A stretch of 64,000 nt of DNA from Halomonas sp. (GTDB lineage: Bacteria; Pseudomonadota; Gammaproteobacteria; Pseudomonadales; Halomonadaceae): positions 62,001-126,000 of the forward strand of contig JAGYKP010000080.1 of NCBI GenBank assembly GCA_018401555.1, in the 5' to 3' direction. The translations under genes were made by a program, and so were the position numbers. How positions within the stretch are numbered: the first letter of the stretch is position 1; the number at the start of each line of letters is the position of its first letter. Under the pieces are notes generated by a model, which saw only the letters and a program-made list of their open reading frames with translations, searched no databases and had not been told where the DNA came from. Below, piece after piece: positions 38,915 to 48,042 of the stretch.

Positions 38915-40501
38915 TCAATGCTCGCGGGTCGGCTGGAAGCGGATCTCCGGCCAGCGCTCCTGGGTCATCTGCAGGTTCACGCGCGTGGGGGCGATATAGG
39001 TCAGGTAGCCGCCGCCGTCAATGGCCAGGTTGGTGCTCGCCTTGCGCTTGAACTCCTCGAGCTTGCGGGCATCGTCGCAGTAGATCCAGCGGGCGGTATT
39101 GACGTTCACCCCTCGTAGACACAGTCGACCTTGTACTCCTCCTTGAGGCGGTGAGCGACCACGTCGAACTGCAGGGTACCCACGGCACCGAGAATCAGGT
39201 CGTTGTTGTCCAGCGGCATGAACACCTGGGTAGCCCCCTCCTCGGAGAGCTGCTGCAGGCCCTTCTGCAGCGCCTTCATCTTCAGCGGGTCCTTTAGGCG
39301 CACGCGCTTGAACAGCTCCGGGGCAAAGTGCGGGATGCCGGTGAAGCGCATGTCCTCACCCTGGGTAAAGGTGTCACCGATCTGGATGGTGCCGTGGTTG
39401 TGCAGGCCGATGATGTCACCGGGCCAGGCCTCCTCCACCTGGGCGCGATCCGAGGCCATGAAGGTCAGGGCATCGGCAATCTTGACGTCCTTGCCGATAC
39501 GCACATGGCGCATCTTCATGTTCTTCTCGTACTTGCCCGAACAGACGCGCAGGAAGGCGATACGGTCGCGGTGATTGGGATCCATGTTGGCCTGGATCTT
39601 GAACACGAAACCGGTAAAGCGGCCGTCCTCGGCCTCCACGGTCCGCGTGTCGGTCTCGCGGGCTGCGGCGGCGGCGCATACTCGACGAAGCCGTCGAGCA
39701 TCTCGCGCACCCCGAAGTTGCCCATGGCAGTACCGAAGTAGACCGGGAGAGTTCACCGCGCAGGTAGGCCTCGTGGTCGAACTCGTGGGACGCCCCGCGT
39801 ACCAGCTCCACCTCCATGCGCAGCTCCTCGGCTTGCTCCTCACCGAGCACCTCGTCCACCTCGGGGTTGTCGAGCCCCTCGATGCGCTTGTGATCGGGAA
39901 TGCGGCTGCCCTGCCCCTGGGTATACAGGTGGATGGTGTCGTTGTAGAGATGATAGACACCCCTGAAGTGACGCCCCATGCCGATCGGCCAGGTCATGGG
40001 CGCGCACTGGATATTGAGCACCTCCTCGACCTCGTCCATCACCTCGATAGGATCGCGGATGTCACGATCCATCTTGTTGATGAAGGTGAGGATCGGCGTG
40101 GTACGCAGGCGACACACCTCCATCAGCTTGATGGTCCGCGCTTCGACGCCCTTGGCACCGTCGATCACCATCAGCGCCGAGTCCACCGCCGTCAGGGTGC
40201 GGTAGGTGTCCTCGGAGAAGTCCTCGTGCCCGGGCGTGTCGAGCAGGTTGACGATGCGTCCACCGTAGGGGAACTGCATCACCGAGGTGGTCACCGAGAT
40301 GCCGCGCTCCTGCTCCATCTTCATCCAGTCGGAGGTGGCGTGGCGGTCGTTGCGCTTGCTCTTCACCGAGCCGGCCATCTGGATGGCATTGCCGAACAGC
40401 AGCATCTTCTCGGTGATGGTGGTCTTGCCGGCATCCGGGTGCGAGATGATCGCGAAGGTGCGCCTAAGCCCGGTCTCATGGGCCTGTTTCTGGTCTGACA
40501 T
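38915..40501 (-). CDS. prfC: Peptide chain release factor 3 (frameshifted)
   Basis: RF3 is the GTPase that recycles RF1 and RF2. The G1 motif is [20 protein letters not shown]3 is [19 protein letters not shown], and G4 is [12 protein letters not shown]. The middle domain carries [18 protein letters not shown] and the last domain ends IRFQPTREH. Three breaks occur, near 39750, 39665 and 39110. The last is a GGGG run on the minus strand where one extra G turns GAG-GGG-TGA into GAG-GGG-GTG. Full length after repair is about 528 residues. Confidence 0.94.
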
Positions 40502-40669
40502 GCGTTGGGTTCGCCAATTGGTTCTCGACCCGGTGCTCGAGCGGAGCAGTGCCGGGCCGAGAGAGGAGTTTGGCGGCTATTCTACGCCCTCGCCGGGCCG
40601 AAATGTAGGTCGGACACACCACCCCGCGGCGCAGGCACGCTATCATGGGGCGGTCGAGAAGGAGCCACT

Positions 40670-41946
40670 ATGCCCACCACGCAGCCACTGCCGCTCTCCA
40701 CCCCCAATCGCAACCTGGTGCGCCTGACCATCGTGCGCGGCATCACCTGGACCGGCTTCCTCGCCGCCATCATCCTCGGAGTCGAGGTGCTGGGCTTCGA
40801 GCTCCAGGTAACCGCGGTGATCGGTGTAGTGCTGGTGATGGCGGTGATCAACCTCGCCACCTGGTGGCGCCTGGGGCGCCACCGCGCCGTCACCGACGGC
40901 GAGTACCTGCTCCACCTGCTCGCCGACGTGGCCGGCCTGACCCTGCTCTTCTATTTTACCGGCGGCGCCAGCAACCCCTTCCACTCACCCACTACCTGGT
41001 GCCGGTGACCATCGCCGCCGCCACCCTGCCCTGGCGCTGCGCCTGGATCATCGCCGCCACCTCCATGCTCGGTTACAGCGCGCTGCTGGCCTTCCATCAG
41101 CCGGTCCCCCAGCTGACCGGCGCTCACGGGTCGACCGGTGGCCTGAACCTGCACGTCCTCGGCATGTGGCTCAACTTCGCCCTCTCGGCGGGCCTGGTGA
41201 CCTTCTTCATCTACAAGATGGCCCACGCCCTGCGCAGCCGGGAGCAGGCGCTGTCGCGGACCCGCGAGGCCGCACTGCGCAACGAGCAGGTGCTTGCCGT
41301 GGCTACCCAGGCCGCCGGTACTGCCCACGAGCTGGGTACGCCGCTCTCCACAATGGCAGTGCTGCTTTCGGAGATGCGCGCGGAGGCCGAGGACAACCCC
41401 ATGCTGCAGAAGGATATCGAGCTGCTGCGCCAGCAGGTGGATACCTGCAAGACACGGCTGCAGCAGTTGGTCGAGAGCGCCGACCGCCGCCGCATGGGTG
41501 AGCCGCAGATCACCGATGCCGAGGTGTGGCTGGCCGGGGTAGTCCAGCGCTGGCTGGTGCTGCGCCCGGATGTCAGTCATCACATGACGGTGGCAGAACA
41601 TCGCAGCCGCCCCTGGCTGGCGGTGGATACGACCCTCGAGCAGGCACTGACCAATCTGCTCAACAATGCCGCCGACGCCAACCCCGACGACATCACCATC
41701 AGCCTGGACTGGCATGACGACGAGGTGATCGTCGACATCCGAGACCACGGCCCCGGTGTGGCGCTGTCGATCGCCGACCAGCTGGGCGAGACCTTCGTCT
41801 CCACCAAGAGCAAGGGGATGGGCATCGGCCTGTTCCTGACCCATGCCACCATCAACCGCTTCGGCGGCGGCGTCAGCCTCTACAACCACCCGGAGGGTGG
41901 CACCCTGACCGAGGTCGTGCTGCCGCGCAGCTCCGCCGCCGAATGA
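40670..41946 (+). CDS. regB: RegB/PrrB-type redox-sensing histidine kinase (frameshifted)
   Basis: RegB senses the quinone pool and phosphorylates RegA. The start at 40670 follows AAGGAG. Six membrane helices occupy about residues 20-185. The quinone-linked heptapeptide GGASNPF lies between helices, as in the family. The histidine box AHELGTPLSTMAVLL is characteristic of RegB. The redox cysteine is retained in LRQQVDTCKTRLQQL. ATP-binding motifs are LTNLLNNAADAN, VDIRDHGPGV and KGMGIGLFLTHA. One frameshift near 40983, just after GGASNPF, separates the sensor from the kinase half. Confidence 0.9.
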
Positions 41947-41975
41947 GCTCACCCCACCACCCGAGCGAGTGACCC

Positions 41976-42515
41976 ATGCAAGACACACCCGAACGCCTGC
42001 TGATCATCGACGACGACGAGATGTTCTGCCATGTGCTTGACCGTGCCATGACCCGCCGCGGCTACGAGGTGGTGGTCGCCCGAGACGCCCAGGAGGCGCT
42101 CTCCCTGGCCCGCCAGCATCGCCCTACCCTGGCTACCCTCGACCTCAAGCTGGAGCATGAATCGGGTCTCAAGCTGCTGCCGGAACTACTGGAGGTGGTG
42201 CCGGAGTGCCGGGTGGTGATCCTCACCGGCTACTCCAGCATCGCCACGGCCGTGGAGGCGATCAAGCTGGGAGCGGTCAACTACCTGTGCAAGCCGGCCG
42301 ATGCCGACGAGGTGCTGGCCGCCTTCGACAAGGATGATGGCGATCCCCAGATCGAGGTGGCCGACCAGCCTCCCTCCATTAACCGTATCGCCTGGGAGCA
42401 TATCCAGAAGGTGCTGCAGGAGCACGACGGCAACATCTCGGCCACCGCCCGCGCCCTGGGGATGCACCGGCGCACCCTGCAGCGCAAGCTGCAGAAGCGG
42501 CCGGTTAGGCGCTGA
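41976..42515 (+). CDS. regA: RegA/ActR-type response regulator
   Basis: RegA is the response regulator of the RegBA redox system. The receiver domain has LLIIDDDEMFCHVLDRAM, the phosphorylated aspartate in TLDLKLEHESGLKLLP, the switch threonine in VVILTGYSSIATAVEAIK, and the lysine in YLCKPADADE. A linker leads to a Fis-type helix-turn-helix, HDGNISATARALGMHRRTLQ, the nearly invariant RegA DNA-binding end. The 179-residue protein is intact and follows regB by 29 bases. Confidence 0.95.
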   Translation: MQDTPERLLIIDDDEMFCHVLDRAMTRRGYEVVVARDAQEALSLARQHRPTLATLDLKLEHESGLKLLPELLEVVPECRVVILTGYSSIATAVEAIKLGAVNYLCKPADADEVLAAFDKDDGDPQIEVADQPPSINRIAWEHIQKVLQEHDGNISATARALGMHRRTLQRKLQKRPVRR

Positions 42516-42521
42516 CGCTGC

Positions 42522-42566
42522 AAGCGGCCAAGCGGCCAAGCGGCCAAGCGGCCAAGCGGCCAAGCG
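42522..42566. repeat. Eight-base tandem repeat AAGCGGCC
   Basis: The unit AAGCGGCC is present five times in full plus AAGCG directly after the regA stop. On the far side of the terminator (42599-42630) an imperfect complement occurs at about 42670-42702 (CTTGGCGGCTTGGCGCTT), so the two could pair around the terminator. Confidence 0.85.
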
Positions 42567-42598
42567 AAGGCTAGCTTCAATCAGCATCCAATAGCAGG

Positions 42599-42630
42599 AA
42601 ACCCCACCGGACATTGATTGGGTGGGGTTT
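42599..42630. terminator. Bidirectional terminator between regA and bdhA
   Basis: AAACCCCACC (42599-42608) and GGTGGGGTTT (42621-42630) form a perfect ten-base-pair stem. The A-run and T-run at its feet allow it to work in both directions for the convergent regA and hydroxybutyrate dehydrogenase genes. Confidence 0.75.
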
Positions 42631-42700
42631 CAGGCTACCTCCTCGCAACTTTCCGCCCGCCACCAAATAGCTTGGCGGCTTGGCGCTTGTGGCTCGGCGC

Positions 42701-43470
42701 TTACTGAGCCGTCCAGCCCAGATCGATGTTCCAGCTGGCACCGGTGACGGCACCGGCCGCATCGGAGGCCAGGTAGGCCACCAGCTCGGCCACTTCGCCG
42801 GGCTCGATAAGGCGCTTGATGGCGGCGTTCTTGAGCATGATCTGCTCGATCACCTCCTGCTCTTCCATGCCGTGCAACTTCGCCTGGTCGGCGATCTGGT
42901 TGTCGACCAGCGGCGTCTTCACGTAGGCGGGACAGATGGCATTGGCGGTGATGCCCTGGGCGCCGCCCTCCAGCGCCGCGGTCTTGGTCAGGCCGATCAT
43001 GCCATGCTTGGCACTGATATAGGCCGACTTGCCCGGCGAGGCCACCTGGGCATGTACCGAGGCGATGTTGACGATGCGCCCCCAGCCATTCTCGCGCATG
43101 GAGGGCCAGGCCGCCTGGCTAAGCAGGAAGGGCGCGGTCAGCATCAGGTCGATGATCTGGCGCCACTTCGCCTCGGGAAACTCCTCGATGGGCGAAACGT
43201 GCTGGATGCCGGCATTGTTGACCAGGATATCCACGCGCCCGAAACGCTTGATCGCCTCGGCAACGGCGGCCTTGCAGGCTTCTCCCCGTCCGTGAGGTCG
43301 GCCTGGAAGAAACTGGCGCCGGCCTCCTCGGCCACCTCGCGCCCCGCAGGATTGAAGTCCACCGCCAGTACCTGATGACCCAGTCGGCAGAAGTGACGCA
43401 CCACCGCCTCGCCGATACCGCTGCTGGTACCGGTGACGAGGGCGACGCGGGGGGTGACGGACGCTGACAT
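42701..43470 (-). CDS. bdhA: 3-hydroxybutyrate dehydrogenase (frameshifted)
   Basis: This short-chain dehydrogenase oxidises D-3-hydroxybutyrate to acetoacetate. The nucleotide motif is ALVTGTSSGIGEAVVRHF. LVNNAGIQHVSPIEEFPEAKW is typical of BdhA. The catalytic serine and YxxxK lie in IVNIASVHAQVASPGKSAYISAKHG-type sequence (ASVHAQVASPGKSAYISAKH). ANAICPAYVKTPLVDNQI and the end SWNIDLGWTAQ match the family. One indel near 43280 splits the first 60 residues from the rest. With the CoA-transferase at 46446-47865 it could feed 3-hydroxybutyrate into acetoacetyl-CoA. Confidence 0.9.
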
Positions 43471-43563
43471 TGGCGACTCCTTGTTGATGTAGGTTGTCGA
43501 AACACGCGGAGCCACCAGCATAAGGGGATGGCGGCATCACGCGCCACCCGGTGAGGTGGCGCA

Positions 43564-44021
43564 TCACTTCCGCGCGGGGGCGTTTCCGCGGGCTCCGCTG
43601 CGGGAGCCATCACCCGCTCCATCAGCTGCTGGGCGAGGCGGCTGGCGTCCTGTCGCGTAGCCACATCGGCGAGGTCGTCGAGCAGCACCAGGCGCCAGCA
43701 GCCAAGCGTTTCGCCCAGTGCCACGGCTTCCATGGGGTAGCGCCCCGAGGGCAACGACAGCGTGCAGCGCTCCCCGGCGAGGGGCATGGGCTCGGCCTCA
43801 TCGGCGGGCAGCATCACCAGCCACAGCGATACCGGCGTGACCAGGGCACCCACCAGCTGCTCACCGTGCTCGGGCAGGCGATAGCACTGGAAACAGAGCG
43901 CATCGGCGGCCAGCCGTGGATTGAAATGGGACAGCGACTTGGACTCGCGCAGGTGGCTGGCGGTCCAGGCCTCGGCAGCAAGCCGCAGGCGCTGATACTG
44001 TTCCGGAGTCAGGGCATGCAT
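43564..44021 (-). CDS. HybE-family protein (orphan hydrogenase-chaperone homologue)
   Basis: The ATG at 44021 follows GGAGAG. The protein of about 152 residues matches the HybE family: FNPRLAADALCFQCYRL, LVGALVTPVSLWLVMLPA, LSLPSGRYPMEAVALG and LLDDLADVATRQDASRL. HybE proteins act in NiFe-hydrogenase maturation, but no hydrogenase gene occurs in this window. As written the frame runs on into bdhA. One extra C in the CCCCC run on the minus strand (43575-43580) restores the short end ARK and a stop at 43564. The role in this genome is unknown. Confidence 0.72.
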
Positions 44022-44169
44022 GAGTCTCTCCACGATGTCGGGCGGCGCCAGTATAGGCGCAGCGAGCCAGCGGGCCCAGTGGCCATCGGCGACCGGCCGG
44101 CGAGCTGCTAGGCTATCGACACGCGCCATGCCGGATCCGACCAGCCCAGCCCAATCAGAGGGAGTCACC

Positions 44170-44990
44170 ATGACCGACAACCAACGCCTGCAGCATGCCC
44201 TGGAGATCGCCCTGGACGCGGGGGAGCAGATCCGCGCTGCCCGCCATGGCCGGGACTTCGGCCATCGCTACAAGGGCGGCGAGGAGCTGGTGACCGATAT
44301 CGACGTGGCGGTGGACCGGCGAATCGGCGAGCGCCTGGAGGCCATCTTCCCGGGGGAGGCACGCCTCAGCGAGGAGCTCGCCCCCGATCGCAGCGCACTG
44401 GCCGTGGAGGGCCCGCTGTGGGTCGTCGACCCCATCGATGGCACCGTCAATTTCGCCCATGGCCTCGCCCATGTGGCGGTCTCCATCGCCTGGCTGGAGC
44501 ATGGCCAGGCGCGCATCGGCGTGGTCCACGCCCCCTTCCTGGGCGAGACCTACACCGCGATCCACGGCGAGGGAGCCTGGCGCAACGGCGAGACGATCCA
44601 CGCCAGCCGCCGCCAGGACCTGAGTCGCAGTCTGGTCGCCACCGGCTTCCCTACCGCCGCGACAGCCGACCGCCACCGATGCGCCGCCTGGCCGCGGTGC
44701 TCGATCACTGCCAGGATGTGCGCCGCAACGGCTCCGCGGCACTCGACCTGTGCGACGTCGCCTGCGGACGACTGGACGCCTACTACGAGAGCGTCTCGCC
44801 GTGGGACTTCGCGGCCGGCTGGCTGATCGCGAGGGAGGCCGGCGCCCGCACGGGTCACCTCTACCCCTGCCCCGAGGGCATCCCCGAGGCACTCTACGGT
44901 GAGAACCTGCTTGCCTCGAGCCCGGGCATCCACGCCGAGCTGGGCGAACTGCTGCGGCGTGCCGATGCCGGAGAACTGGACACGCCCTGA
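44170..44990 (+). CDS. Inositol monophosphatase family protein (frameshifted)
   Basis: This is a lithium-sensitive-type phosphatase. The start at 44170 follows AGGGAG. The first metal motif is [20 protein letters not shown] and the second is [35 protein letters not shown] and LSEEL supply other ligands. One frameshift near 44672 divides the protein. It resembles SuhB but is not clearly SuhB; other sugar phosphates are possible substrates. Repaired length is about 273 residues. Confidence 0.87.
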
Positions 44991-45124
44991 ACCACGGCGG
45001 CGGACAATCCATAGCGGCGGACAATGACCTGACTCGCCAGGGCCTATTGGCCAGGGCACCTTCTGTCACGGACAATGGCTGCCTGTATCCGTTAAGTTCG
45101 CGCCCAAGGCGCCAAGGAGAGCCC

Positions 45125-45400
45125 ATGTTCGTCACCATCTACGGCCGCCCCGGCTGCCCCTTCTGCGTGTTCGCCAAGGACCTCGCCCAACGCCTCGAGG
45201 CCGCCGGGGCCATCGAAGGGTTGCGCTATGTCGACATGCATGCCGAGGGGCTGACAAAGGCCGACCTGACCCAGAAGGTGGGCCAGACCGTGCACACCGT
45301 GCCCCAGGTGTTCCTCGACACCACCCCGATCGGCGGCTTCTCCGAATTCGATCAGTACGTTCGCCAGCACGGCCTGCTGTCTGCAGCCCAGGCCCACTGA
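45125..45400 (+). CDS. Glutaredoxin (GrxA-like)
   Basis: This 91-residue glutathione-dependent disulfide reductase has the start MFVTIYGRPGCPFCVFAKDL with the active site CPFC at residues 11-14. The cis-proline is in TVPQVFLD, and GGFSEFDQYV is the glutathione-binding region. AAGGAG lies upstream of the ATG at 45125. It is intact and appears monocistronic. Confidence 0.93.
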   Translation: MFVTIYGRPGCPFCVFAKDLAQRLEAAGAIEGLRYVDMHAEGLTKADLTQKVGQTVHTVPQVFLDTTPIGGFSEFDQYVRQHGLLSAAQAH

Positions 45401-45499
45401 CGCCGGATTCCCTCGGCAGCGTAGTCCTGGCGTTGAAAGGTCTCCTGACGCCGATGCCTATACTTCCCGCCAGTCACGACGACAAGGGAAGCACTTTCA

Positions 45500-46267
45500 A
45501 TGCAGAGGGAAGAGTTCATTCAGCAGCTGTGGCTGGATTTCATTCATCAGTACCCCGAGATCGGCGGCCTGCGGCTCTGGCCGCTGGATGCACCGGTCGA
45601 ATATCTGGCCCTGCTGACCCTCAATCACCGCCATCACGGCATGGATGCCCTGCTGCCCGCGCTCGAGCGTTTCGGCTACCGAATCCGGCACCGCCATGCC
45701 ATGGCCGATCGCGGTCTGCTGGTCAACCTGCTTGCACCGCCGGGTGATGGCCCCTGGCTGGCCGTCGCCGAACTGCAGATGGGGACCCTGGCGAGACGCC
45801 CAGGGGGCTGCTCGAGGAGCTGGTCGACCAGGCACCCGAGGCTGCCCATCGTGGCTCCAACCGCCTGTGCCGGGGGCGGCCCTGGCCGATGCCCGACTGG
45901 GAAGACTACCAGGCCCTGCATCAGGCTCATCCCCTGGCCGCCCTGCTCGCCGTCAACGGGCCACGCCTGCACCATGTCGGCTACGACTTGCCAGCATCTC
46001 GAGGCCAGCCTGGACGACCTGCACAGGGGTATGGAGGAAGCCGGATTCGCCGGCACCGCCGACCGCCATCACGGCCTCTTCCCGATCTCGCCACTGGTCG
46101 ACTACCGCTTCTACCCTTCGGGATCGCGGCGCCTGCCCTTCGCCGAGGGCGACGAGCACCGTGTCGAGACCGGCGGTATCGCGCTGGTGCAGAAGTCGGT
46201 GAGCGCCCATCAGGAGCGCGTGGTCGAACTGCTGCTGCCCCATCACACCCGCTGCGAGCTGTCCTGA
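45500..46267 (+). CDS. DUF1338-domain protein, HglS-like 2-oxoacid dioxygenase/decarboxylase family (frameshifted)
   Basis: The protein matches the short bacterial DUF1338 family: EYLALLTLNHRHHGMDALLP, MADRGLLVNLLAPPGDGPWL, NRLCRGRPWPMPDWEDYQ, GLFPISPLVDYRFYP and ERVVELLLPHHTRCEL. Characterised relatives (HglS/YdcJ) convert 2-oxoadipate to 2-hydroxyglutarate with iron. Whether this short form does so is unknown. Frame changes near 45790 and 45988 are needed. Histidines likely to bind metal (HHGMD, HHGLFP) are kept. Confidence 0.78.
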   Translation: MQREEFIQQLWLDFIHQYPEIGGLRLWPLDAPVEYLALLTLNHRHHGMDALLPALERFGYRIRHRHAMADRGLLVNLLAPPGDGPWLAVAELQMGTLARRPGGCSRSWSTRHPRLPIVAPTACAGGGPGRCPTGKTTRPCIRLIPWPPCSPSTGHACTMSATTCQHLEASLDDLHRGMEEAGFAGTADRHHGLFPISPLVDYRFYPSGSRRLPFAEGDEHRVETGGIALVQKSVSAHQERVVELLLPHHTRCELS

Positions 46268-46273
46268 GCAGCC

Positions 46274-46294
46274 ATCCACAGAATCTGTGGATAA
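46274..46294. promoter_or_regulatory. Inverted repeat containing a perfect DnaA-box sequence
   Basis: ATCCACAGA (46274-46282) and TCTGTGGAT (46284-46292) mirror each other around one base. The right arm extends to TGTGGATAA (46286-46294), the exact complement of the DnaA box TTATCCACA. It lies seven bases after the DUF1338 stop. Function is not shown. Confidence 0.4.
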
Positions 46295-46391
46295 CGCTGT
46301 GCAACATTGGCGCTGCTGCCCCGGACCATCGGCCCGCTGGCGGCGTGGTCATTAAATCACCACCTCGGAATCACCTCCCCTCTTATACGCG

Positions 46392-46422
46392 CGCGGCCCG
46401 GACGCATGACGTCCGGGCCGCG
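46392..46422 (-). terminator. Terminator downstream of scoB
   Basis: CGCGGCCCGGAC (46392-46403) pairs perfectly with GTCCGGGCCGCG (46411-46422) around a seven-base loop, 24 bases after the scoB stop and between convergent genes. On the minus strand no long T-run follows. Confidence 0.65.
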
Positions 46423-46445
46423 GCGAGATCAGGAGGGGACCGATA

Positions 46446-47105
46446 TCAGTCGAAGGTCATCTCCGGGACGTGGTCGGGCACCACCAGCTTGCCTGCGGTC
46501 AGCGACTTGATCTCCTCGACGGAAACCCCTGGGGCGCGCTCCTTGAGGTGGAAGGCGCCGTCCTTGATCTCCAGGTAGGCGAGGTCGGTCAGCACTCGAT
46601 TGATGCAGCCGGCGCCGGTCAGCGGCAGGTTGCAGCTCTCCAGCAGCTTGGACTCGCCATGCTTGGAGGCGTGGGTCATGGTGCAGATGATGTTCTCGGC
46701 GCCGGCCACCAGGTCCATGGCGCCGCCCATGCCCTTGATCAGCTTGCCGGGAATCATCCAGGAGGCGATGTTGCCGTTCTGGTCGACCTCGAAGGCCCCC
46801 AGCACGGTCAGGTCGACGTGGCCGCCACGGATCATGGCGAAGGATTCGGCCGAGGAGAAGATCGCCGCACCGGGACGGGCGGTGACCGTCTGCTTGCCGG
46901 CATTGATCATGTCCGGGTCGACTTCCTCCTCGGTGGGGAAGCGCCCCATGCCCAGCAGGCCGTTCTCGGACTGCAGCATCACGTCGATGCCGTCGGGGAT
47001 GTAGTTGGCCACCAGGGTCGGGATGCCGATGCCCAGGTTGACGTAGAAGCCATCCTCGAGTTCGCGCGCCACGCGCATTGCCATCTGTTCGCGAGTCAGT
47101 GCCAT
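46446..47105 (-). CDS. scoB: 3-oxoacid CoA-transferase subunit B
   Basis: Beta subunit of succinyl-CoA:3-ketoacid CoA-transferase, which activates acetoacetate. The 219-residue protein contains the catalytic glutamate motif MLQSENGLLGMGRFP. YVNLGIGIPTLVANYI, GGHVDLTVLGAFEVDQNGN and GMGGAMDLVAGAENI are family segments. It is intact and follows scoA by about 60 bases. Confidence 0.94.
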   Translation of the reverse strand: MALTREQMAMRVARELEDGFYVNLGIGIPTLVANYIPDGIDVMLQSENGLLGMGRFPTEEEVDPDMINAGKQTVTARPGAAIFSSAESFAMIRGGHVDLTVLGAFEVDQNGNIASWMIPGKLIKGMGGAMDLVAGAENIICTMTHASKHGESKLLESCNLPLTGAGCINRVLTDLAYLEIKDGAFHLKERAPGVSVEEIKSLTAGKLVVPDHVPEMTFD

Positions 47106-47163
47106 CTTGTTGCCTCTTTGTTCGGTAAGAAACGATCGGTGAGAAACGCTTGCCGCGAGGAAA

Positions 47164-47865
47164 TCACGCCTCGCGTACGGTGCGCTTCTCGATGCGCTTC
47201 TCGAAGGAGCCCTGGATGATGCGGTCGACGTAGATCCCCGGGGTGTGGATCTGGTCAGGCTTCAGCTCGCCCGGCTCGACGATCTCCTCGACCTCGACCA
47301 CAGTGATCCTGCCGCAGGTGGCCGCCAGCGGATTGAAGTTCTGGGCGGTATCGCGGTAGACCACGTTGCCGTAACGGTCGGCCTTCCAGCCCTTGACGAT
47401 GGCGAAGTCGGCGTGGAACGCCTCCTCGAGGATGTGCGGGCGACCGTTGAACTCGCGCACCTCCTTGCCCTCGCCGATGGGTGTGCCGTAGCCCGTGGCG
47501 GTATAGAAGGCGGGAATGCCGGCGCCACCGGCACGCATCTTCTCGGCCAGGGTGCCCTGGGGAGTCAGGATCACCTCGATCTCGTCATTGAGCATCTGCT
47601 GCTCGAAGAGGGCGTTCTCGCCCACGTAGGAGGCATAGATACGCGAGATCTGCTTGTCCTCCAGCAGCAGGCCCAGGCCGAAGCCATCCACGCCGCAGTT
47701 GTTGGAGATCACGGTGAGGTCCTTCACGCCGCGCCGCTTGATCTCGGCGATCAGGTTCTCGGGGATGCCACACAGGCCGAAGCCACCGGCAGCGACAGTC
47801 ATGCCGCTCTCGATGCCTTCCATCGCCTCTGCATAGGAATTAACGCGCTTGTCGAATCCGGCCAT
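47164..47865 (-). CDS. scoA: 3-oxoacid CoA-transferase subunit A
   Basis: Alpha subunit of the CoA-transferase. The start at 47865 gives [20 protein letters not shown], the usual N-terminus. [22 protein letters not shown] is the CoA-binding pattern GGFGxxGxP, and [20 protein letters not shown] is typical. The 233-residue protein is intact. It is divergent from a LysR regulator that probably controls it, and it pairs functionally with the hydroxybutyrate dehydrogenase at 42701-43470. Confidence 0.94.
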   Translation of the reverse strand: MAGFDKRVNSYAEAMEGIESGMTVAAGGFGLCGIPENLIAEIKRRGVKDLTVISNNCGVDGFGLGLLLEDKQISRIYASYVGENALFEQQMLNDEIEVILTPQGTLAEKMRAGGAGIPAFYTATGYGTPIGEGKEVREFNGRPHILEEAFHADFAIVKGWKADRYGNVVYRDTAQNFNPLAATCGRITVVEVEEIVEPGELKPDQIHTPGIYVDRIIQGSFEKRIEKRTVREA

Positions 47866-47984
47866 AGGGCGCCTCATGTTGTTGTGGACTGAAGTACTCG
47901 GGAAGAATAGCGGGTCTGCGGAAGACTCGTTGCCCTAGTGTTGGGGTGAGGGATATATTTGTTAAGTTTGTTTTTCTTATCGTT

Positions 47985-48022
47985 TGATCGCAAAAACTGA
48001 TTAATTAGACCTTGGTCGCAAA
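47985..48022. promoter_or_regulatory. Direct repeat in the scoA-lysR divergent promoter region
   Basis: TGATCGCAAA (47985-47994) and TGGTCGCAAA (48013-48022) lie 28 bases apart, centre to centre, in the A/T-rich gap between scoA and the divergent LysR gene. Such spacing suits a LysR-family tetramer site, but no operator has been tested. Confidence 0.35.
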
Positions 48023-48042
48023 CCCACTTCCCGGTAACCCTC

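Noticed and set aside
42522..42566. A CRISPR array
   Set aside because: The eight-base units are contiguous with no spacers; no array with regular repeats and spacers occurs anywhere in the window.
43119..44021. An apparent fusion of the HybE-like protein with 3-hydroxybutyrate dehydrogenase sequence
   Set aside because: The frame runs on only because of a short C run near 43577. One extra C gives a stop at 43564, and the dehydrogenase has its own start at 43470.
44997..45025. Direct repeat GCGGCGGACAAT at 44997 and 45014 ahead of the glutaredoxin gene
   Set aside because: It is short, GC-simple and could arise by local duplication; no regulatory meaning can be supported.
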